Position numbers and translations under genes: made by a program. From positions 1-51,720 of the forward strand of contig PDZU01000017.1 in the NCBI GenBank assembly GCA_002753095.1: a stretch of 51,720 nt of DNA, given 5' to 3'. The first letter of the stretch is position 1, and each line of letters opens with the position of its first letter. A model generated the notes under the pieces. That model was given only the letters and a program-made list of their open reading frames with translations, was not told the origin of the DNA and did no database searches. This stretch comes from Magnetococcales bacterium. GTDB lineage: Bacteria; Pseudomonadota; Magnetococcia; Magnetococcales; Magnetaquicoccaceae. Below, one piece after another: positions 1-9,000 of the stretch.

Positions 1-3000
1 GCAGATCGATGCTGGGCAGTTCGATATTGATGCTGGGCAGAGAGGGCAAGCCGGGCAGATCAAAGCTAAAGTCAAAATCCGGCAACAGATCGAGCAGATT
101 GATCGACGGCAGATAGATATCGGGCATTTTGATGACGATGGCGTTGCTGGTATCAACCAACAGGGAGAGAATACCGTCATCATCGATCAGGCCGGACCAG
201 CCCAGATCCTCGGAAGAGGTTTGCGCCCAGAGATAATCCTTGCCCAAAGCGATCCAATGCACATCGGGCCATTCCACGCGGATGGTGGGCAGGAAGCGCA
301 GATCGACGGCACCCAGGTTGATCTGGAAATAGGAACCGGCGACGGTCAGATTCACGAAATTGACATTCGGATTGACAAAGGCACGCAACGCCGAGGGCCA
401 ATCGGCGGTCCAGGTAGCCGCGTTGATGGTCCAGGTTTTGACACTGCCGCTGATGGTAAAGCTTAAATCCACCGTGGGCATGGCCACCTTGATAATGGGC
501 AGGATCTGGGTATTGATGTCAAAGCCGGTCGGCAGTTCAATCTCAAAATGGAGGGTGGGCAGCATGCCGCCGAAGATGAAGTCGGAGAACCACATATCGT
601 GCCATCCGGCCATCACCTTCATGCCGAACTGGCCGGTCAGGCCGGGGACGGTAAACTGGAAGGCGGTTACCTCCACATAGGGCAACGGCATAAGAAAATC
701 GGGCAGCGCCCCAAGATTGATGTTGGCTGTGGGTCCGGTAAAGGTTTTGACTCTGGTTTTGTCCACAAAGGGCTGCAACCAACTGGGCCAGTCGATCACC
801 ATTTCGCCGCCGCCAAGCAGGGTATGTTGTACGTTATTGAAGGTGGCGGTCAGCTTGGGCATCACCACACGCAGCAACGGCAACATGTTGGGGGTAAAAT
901 CGATGTCTGGCAACACCAGGGTCACGATAAAACGCGGTGCCAAGTTGCCATTGAGAATGTCAGACAACATCAAATGGGGCCATCCGGCCTTGATGTCCAA
1001 GCGGAACAGGGCCAGTTCAGTGCCTTCCCGGTTATAGATGCCATCAATGGTAAAATTGAAGGGGGTGGCATCGATGTAAGGCGCCGGAATGCGCACATCG
1101 GCGGACATGTCAAAATCGAAAGAGAGGGAGGGAATATTGCCCTGCAGGATATTGATCAGGGTGGTATCCTGGTGCCAACCGACACCCATGTCGATGGCAA
1201 ACTCAAAATCCTCCTCCTTGATATGCACATCGGCGATGGTCAGGTAGGGCAAAGGCACGTCCACATCGGGAATGATCGAGGAGAGTGCCGACAGATTGAG
1301 CTTGCGATCCTTTTTGCCGCTGATGATGAAAGCCTCTTTGATGGGCAGCAGCATGCCATCGGTATCGGTGGGCAGGTGGCCGATCACCTCCAGAAGGTTG
1401 ATCATGGCAATGATAAAATCAACCTTGGAAATACCACCAAACAGGGCGGACATGTCGGAGGCCAGATCCACCGCCGAATAGTCCCGCCCCATCAGGTCGG
1501 ACAACCCTGGAATCGGTGTGGTCAGGGCATCGATCACCGGCATGATCGGATCAGTGACATTTTGAATCACCTTGACCACCGGCAGCAGAAACTGCGAGAA
1601 AAAGGTACCCACATCCAGATAAATATCCGACATCCAGATGTTCATCTCGCCGGTATGGAACAGTTTGCTGTAGCCACTGCCCAAAAACTGGTCAATCTGT
1701 TTGGTGATTTTGCTCTTGTTGCTGTCCTGCCAGGTCAGGTGAAAATCACCGATCACCGTAGGCAGATAGCTGTCTTTGGCGTGACCATCCATATCCAGCG
1801 ACAAACCCAACTGCACATGCAGATTGATTTGCGCCTTGGCCTCCCACTCCACCTTGAAGAGATCCTTTAATTTGGCACTGCGGAAGTCGGCATAGGTCAG
1901 GCGACCGTTGGTAAAATTGGCCAGCGCAGAGATGCCAAACAGCCCCACATCCTTCAGATCGATGCTAAAATCAACGCGCAGGCGGGTTCTGGAACCTTCT
2001 GCACCGGTTTCACCGTCAAAGAGTTCAGTGGTACGGCCATAATTGGCATTTTGTACATCATCCCCAAATCGTCCCATCGAGTCGGTACCAGTCCCCCAAA
2101 TACCGGTATCATTATCCTTGATCCAGCCATCCCAGTTATCGGTCAGGGTGCCATTGAGGAAGAGCAGTTTGCCGCTCAATTCCGCCGGGGTGGGATTGGC
2201 AGCACTGCCACCATGCAACAGATAGACATCCAGTTGCGCCTGCAACTCTTTGACCGCCGGGGTAAAGGTGGGTTTGCCCACCAACCACAGGTTATCGATA
2301 TGCAGATCCTTGCCATTGGCCTCCGTTCCCGTGGCCACACCATGCGCATCATAGGTGGTCATTTCACCAATACCCGCTCTTTCCGGCATATTGGTAATCA
2401 GATAAAAACCATCATTGATATCAATGCCAAAGCCCAGATAGAGATCCCAACTCAGCTCCAGGCCAACCCCGCCATCCAGGGCCAGACTCAAGCCCGGCAC
2501 ACCAATATCAAAACTCAGATCCAACTCTGGATTATAGGTCTGCCCCAGGTGCATGCGAAATTGCAGGGCGGTACTGCTGCCCAAAGCCATCTCCAGGGCG
2601 ACCTCTTCCGCTTTTTCCTGGACGGCGGTTTTCAATTCGTTGAGCACCGCCTTGGGAATCAACATGTTCGGCGTACCGATCAGGTTATGATCCACATTAT
2701 ACTTGACGGTGGCCGCATCAGCAGCGATGGCATCACTGCTGGGCACAAACTCGCTCAACACATCGACAAACGTGGCGGCAATGACTCCGGCACCGAATAC
2801 ATCGGTGAGCAGGTGTTGATAATCATAGCCATCGGCCACCTTGTCGATAATAAACTCGACAAACGCCTTGGCCGACTCCTGAAAACCGTTGCCCCAGTTG
2901 TTGGTGATGTTGCCGAGAATATCGCCGGCAGTCTCCGTGACGCTATCGATGGTCCCGCACATGTCATCGACAATTTTTTGCAGGCTGCTGTCCAGGACCA

Positions 3001-6000
3001 CCTGCCCAGCCTCGCCGACATAACACAAGCTGCCGTCATCATGTTTGATCTGGTTACCGGCGGCATCGGTTTTAACCGTATTTTGGCCGGAGGTGACCCA
3101 GGCGGTGCGTTGCCCCGGCAACACCGCCGGAATGGGTCCACCCTGACTCACCGCCAAATATTCGGCCAAAGCCGGATCCAACTCCGGTTGACCGGTACCG
3201 GCCAGATATTCCACCACAATATCATCCGGGGTAATCAGTGTGTCGCCGTTGTAATCTTGAATAAAGTTCAGGAAGGGGTTGCCATCTGCCTGCTCATCGA
3301 GGGTAACGACGTAGTTATGATCCACATCCGCCGGTTCCAGGATCTTGAAGAGCATCATGCGCAGGGCGTTATCCAAACCGCCATAGACATCCACGGCCTC
3401 GTCGAGGGCTTTTTTGATGGCGCCCACCACATTTTTGCGCAGATCGACGACAAACTGGGTCGCCTCGCGCAGTTTATCCCCGATAATGGGCAGATCCAGC
3501 ACCGAACTGAAGGCATCCAACCCTTGTTGAATACCGCTCAAGATTTTATCCACCGTTTCCACGATGATGGTGGGATCGCGCAACAGGAAGATCAGCGGTC
3601 CATTGATCACCTGACCCGGATCGCACTTTTCGCCGATGGCGGCATTGAGCACCTGGGTCAACTGGATCTGCCAATAGGCAAAATCGGGGATGATCAGGCT
3701 GACATCAAAACCGTCCCCTGTGGGGTTGACGGAAGGTCCGGTGGCAAACAGCTTGGTGATGTCCACCGTCTGCGAACCGGGGGTAGTGGAACTGCCACTG
3801 CCCTCCGTGGAACCAAAATAGGGATTGGGGTTGATCGTGCTCAACCCGGATTCATCCACGCTGTCGATGGGCGCCCCTTCCGGGGTGGTAACCGCCGATC
3901 CGTTACCGGTAGCCGGTCGTTCCGGCAGGGCGGCCTGTTTGACTTGGCTGGAGATGATGCTGGCGCTGTTGCTGCTGCCTTCGCTGCTGGACTGCAGGGT
4001 ATACCCGCTCTTGCCGCCCATTTTGGCAAAGGAATCCCCCAAATGGAGAAAATTCAACTCCATTTTGCCCAACGGCAAGGGGTTGATAAAACCATCGATC
4101 TGCTCCATGGCCAATTGGCCGAGATCATCGGAGACGGTCAAATTCATCGGCAGGGTGACGTTGGCGGACCCATCAAAAATCACCGCAAAATCGGCATGTC
4201 GCAGCGCTGCCGCCTGCTCGCTGGTCAACAGAGCATAGCGGTTCAGGTAGAGACGCCCATCGGCAGCTCCATCCTTGTTGTCGGAGTGCAGGGTCAAACC
4301 GCTGCCACTGTTGATCAGCAGGTTGGCACTTCCCCCGGTCACCCCCAGGCTGTAGATACCCTGCACCGAGGTAAAGGCCATGCCGGCAGCGCTGGCATGG
4401 AATACGTTGACCACCGCATAGGTGCCCTGATCATCCAGCAGACCGCTGCTGCCCGCCTCCTGATGATCATAGAGGAACAGATGGCCCTTGTTGGCGCTGT
4501 CACTGTCCATATCAATGCCCAAGGCCAGATGGAAGGTCAAGTCGGCATGCAGATCCAGCAGCGCGCTTTGATTGACATCCTTGAGACGCTTCATGGTGCC
4601 AACCATCGCGGAAAGTTTCGTCTGATCGGCGGCAGACAAGAGCGACAGCAGAGCGCTGTCGTTAAAAATCATCTCAATGGGGACCGTTTGATCGATCACC
4701 ACCTGATAGGGCAGATTGATATTCAGCGCCTTCAGAGTGGTATCATAGGCCAAAGTCACCGCCCCGCTCGACAGACCAAAGGCACTCTCCAAAGCGGCTG
4801 CCAAACCATTCAGACCAATACCGTTCTGCCCGGCCAAGGCGCTATCCACAGCGTCAAAGCGGCTGGAAAAATCAAAAATATCCGAGAACGAGGTACCCAA
4901 AATCGGCAACAACTGCCCCAACTCGCCAAACGGTCCCACAGCGCCCAGATCTCCGAATAGCGCGCCCAACTGGGACAGATCATCGCGCACGGCGGACCAA
5001 GTCAGATCCTTGAAAGGGGTCAACCCCCCCAAACCGTTGGCTGGCACCACATCCGTGGTGGCCTGGGCCTCTGCACCAGAGAGGGTGGCCACCGGATTGG
5101 TGACCTCGATGGAGATAACGGTGCTGCTGTTCAAGCCAGCGGCCACCACGCCGGCGGGGGTGGTCAGACCGATGCCAGAAAAGGTCAGTTTGGCGGTGGG
5201 GGTGCTGTTGCTGGTGCCCGCCTGATTGCGCAGGACCATATTTTCGAGATAGTCATCCTTGAGCAGACGACCGGCAATCTCGAAATGATTCAAGGTGATG
5301 GGACGCGCTGTCACCTTGTCAACCAAGAAACTCAAGGCACCATTGCTCTGGCTTACGAAACCGGTGGGCAGATCGCTACTGATGTACGGATCGATGGCCG
5401 CCTTTGCGCTGACGCTGTCGGTATTGGTGCGGGCCGAATAGAGAGCCATCTTGAAAGCGCTGTCGATCTGCTCCACCAGTTGCGCCAGGGAGGTGTTCTC
5501 GCTTGTCTCCGAGGCCAGAACTTTAACATCCACCGTAAAACCGCCGCTGTTGGGAAGCAGAATGGTCAACGGCAGATCGATGGCCAATACCCCGGTCGCG
5601 GCGTTATAAATCTGGGTCGGCGTGGTGGCCAGACTGAGATGGGTGGTCGGCGCATTGTATTGCAGTACGGTCTTGCCAGAAACCGACGTACTGTCCGCCT
5701 CGACAAATTGAAAGCCCGCATAGGGATCGGTCGTCAATTTGGCGACCAGGGCAGCATGAATGGCACTGTTGATGTCGGCGGCCAGATCGGCCACTGTACT
5801 GTTATTTTCGGTAACGGACTTGCGCACCACCACATCCAAAAGTGTCGTGCCCACGGTGACCGACAAACCCACATCACGCAGCAACTGCCCGTTGCTCTGG
5901 AAGGGGGCACTGCTGGAGGAGACGCTGTCACTGGTGGAAAGAGTCCCCCCCAGCCCCAAAAGGGTATCTTGTGACGAGGCGGAATCAAAGAGTTCATTCA

Positions 6001-9000
6001 AGCTGATGGCATCGTGGGCAGCCCCATTGAGACCATTGCGCAGGTTAAATTTCAAACTGCCATTGTAGTCGGCGAGAATCTTCTCGAAGGTCAAATCCAG
6101 CATGCCCAGAGTCGCCTGACCGGGCGTACTCAAGGTAGCGGCGTTGGCACCGGATTGACCATGCACCACGGCGCTGTAGTTGCCGCCCAGGGTGACATCC
6201 TTGACAAAGACATAAGCCCCACTGGTCGTGGCAAATTGACCGGGGGTAAAGCCCAACTCCTTGGTGGCCGGATCGGCACCGCTGATTTCCAACTGCAAAG
6301 AGGCGATTTTGGCACTTTGCGTCACCAGTTCAATCTGGCCATTGCGCAAAATGGCCTGCACCACCTGCCCCAGATTGCTGAATCCTTTCCCGGCACTGCC
6401 CAGATAGGCATGTGCGCTGACACTGATGGCGCTCAAAGCCGCATTCAGATCACTGATCAGATCATCGGTTTTCGTGTTGTTGCTGGTAGCTGCCTGACTG
6501 AGAGTGACCGCAATGGCCGCCGATTGATCGACAATCAGATTAAAATGGGCATCTCCGGCAATCAATTGGCCGTTGCTGGGCAGGGTGACCAACTTTGGCG
6601 AGGGATAACACGGCAGAGTGCGAAAACCCAGTATGGCCCCCATGGGGTTGGCCAGATAGCCGCTGGGAGGCGGTGAGACAGTCAGTTGTACCTGATCCAC
6701 CGGGGCACGAACGGTCAGAATCAACTGATCCTGATCATTTTTACCCACCGTGACCACCTGCCCCAAGTGGCTGAAACCAAGCCGGGCCAACACACCACCG
6801 GCGTCCACCGTCTGCCCGGCAAAGACCGCTTGCAGATCACTGATCAGATCATTACGACTGCTATTGGCAGCCACTGCCGCCTGGGTCAATGTCAGATCAT
6901 ACGACTCGCCATCAAAGGAGATGTTAAAGGGAGCATCCCCGAAGATCAACGGCAGGGCAGACCACCCTTTCAGGGTGGTATCGCTGGCCGAGGCGACGAT
7001 GCTGCCTGAATAGGTGCCACCGGCCCGCAGGGCGAAGGTATTCAACTGGCTGAAATCAAAACCGATAGTGGCCTCGAAAAGGGTTTCCGTATCAAGGTCG
7101 AGAGAGGTGTCGGTACTGAGCGAGGAGAGATTGCCGACCGCACTGCTAACCGTCAAAGGAACCGCGATGGTCTGTTTCGGGGTCAGGCGCACGTTAAATT
7201 GAAAGGATTTGCTCGCCACATCAAAAATCGGATTGACCGTAAAAGTGCCACTGCTGAGATGGGCATTGATGCTCTGCTGGAAACGCTGCACCATCTCGGT
7301 CAAGGTGACAAAGGTGGTCACCTTGTTGACCTGGGTATCCTGACCGGCGGGCAAAAAGCCCAAAAACTCCAAGGAACTGTAGTGTGTTCCCACTGCCGTG
7401 GTCAATTTGGTGCTGTTGACGCGCAATTGCGGCATGTCGCACTCGGCCCATTGTCCGGTAAACGCGATGGCATAGGTGTTGCCATCCTTGCTGACCGCAA
7501 AGTCGCTCTCCGACAAGGTGGACTCCCACTGTCTGAACATCGCCACCAAGGCGGATTTTAGCGTGCTGGCACTGGCATCGTAAGCAATGGCGCTGCTCTC
7601 ATATTGCAGCGAATCCAGGGTCACCCCCAGCACAAAACTCCCTCCGTTGGCGTTGCTGACGATCAACTCCTGCACCTCATTGGCTCCGGCAAAAGAGCCG
7701 ACGGCGGCGGCTGCCAACTGGGCGGTACTGACAATCGCCTGGGCGGGAACCTGACTGGTCCAAAGGTTGAGCGCGCGCAACAGAGCGTAATTCTTGGCAT
7801 CAAAGCCGACCAGGAAAGCATTGGCATCCAGAGGATTGACCATAACGGTCAAACCGGACAAGCCCATGGCATCGCGCAGGGCCTGTTGGATGGTCGCTGC
7901 CGAGGCAGAATAGGCCAGGGCCTGGGTCGTGAAGGCAGCACCAGACGCAGCGGTCCCTTTTAGCACATAACTGCCGCTGCGGGTTTTATCGACGGTTAAA
8001 CTCTGTACCTCATTGACATCATCACCATCCTGATTCTTACCACCGGCGGTGATCTCGCTTAACGTTACTCCGGCGCTGGCACTGTCGGCAGTGAGTTGAC
8101 CCTGTGCATAATATTGATCGTTGATCTTGCCAAAAGCGATATCAAAAACACGGGTGCCGTTATCCGCCGCATACTCATTGGTCACCTCCACCACGGAAAG
8201 ACCCACCACGCCCGCATTCAATTTGGCCGCCAGGGCGTTGGCAATGGTCTCCTGGGCCTGGACAGGACTCTTGCCGAACAGCGAGATGGCTGCCGTACTG
8301 AATACCGGCGGCTCGCCTGGACCATTCAGCGTAAAACTGCCATCACCGGCATGAATGACAAAAAGCCGTTGCATCGCCTCAGAACTTTCGGAACCACCGG
8401 TCAAAGTCTGCACCGAGACGCCGGAAGAAGGGGCAATACGCAAAACGGTAAAATCATCGGGATCAGCCTGCAAAATATTGATCTTTCCCCAGGTTCTCCC
8501 ATCCACCCCCCGGGAAAATTCACTGGCGGTCACATCGAGCAGGCTGCCCTCGCTCAGATCCAGGTCGGTCACTCCCAACAACGGAATGTCGGTACCCGCC
8601 TTGCTCCCGATAAAATCAATCAGATAGTGCTTGCTGCGTCCCGATACGAAAACATTACCCTCTCCCACCAGCTTTTCCAGGGCATGCTGCACCTCGATGG
8701 GCGAAGCCAACGCCGAAATTGCGCCACTGGTCAAACCATTGTAGGTCAGTTTATACACACCATCGCTGGCATGGACATCCAAGGTTTGTGATGCACTGCT
8801 GTGCATGCTGCCCGCCGCATTGATGGCCAAGCCACCCTCCAGGCTTTCGCGCACCTGCACCGGATCCCCCGCCCAGGCCAACCAGCCATCTACCGCCAGG
8901 GAGATCTTGTTGCCAATCAGACCGGCCAGTTGATTGATATGGGTAAAGGAGGTGGTTTCGCTCTTATCGATGGCGATGGCAATGGTGGTAACCCGCTCAT

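Noticed and set aside
548..4960. Long open frames on the plus strand (548-1870 and 2051-4960) opposite the giant gene
   Set aside because: Their products are Gly/His/Gln-rich with no domains or start signals. The minus strand encodes a continuous recognisable protein, so these are shadows caused by codon bias.
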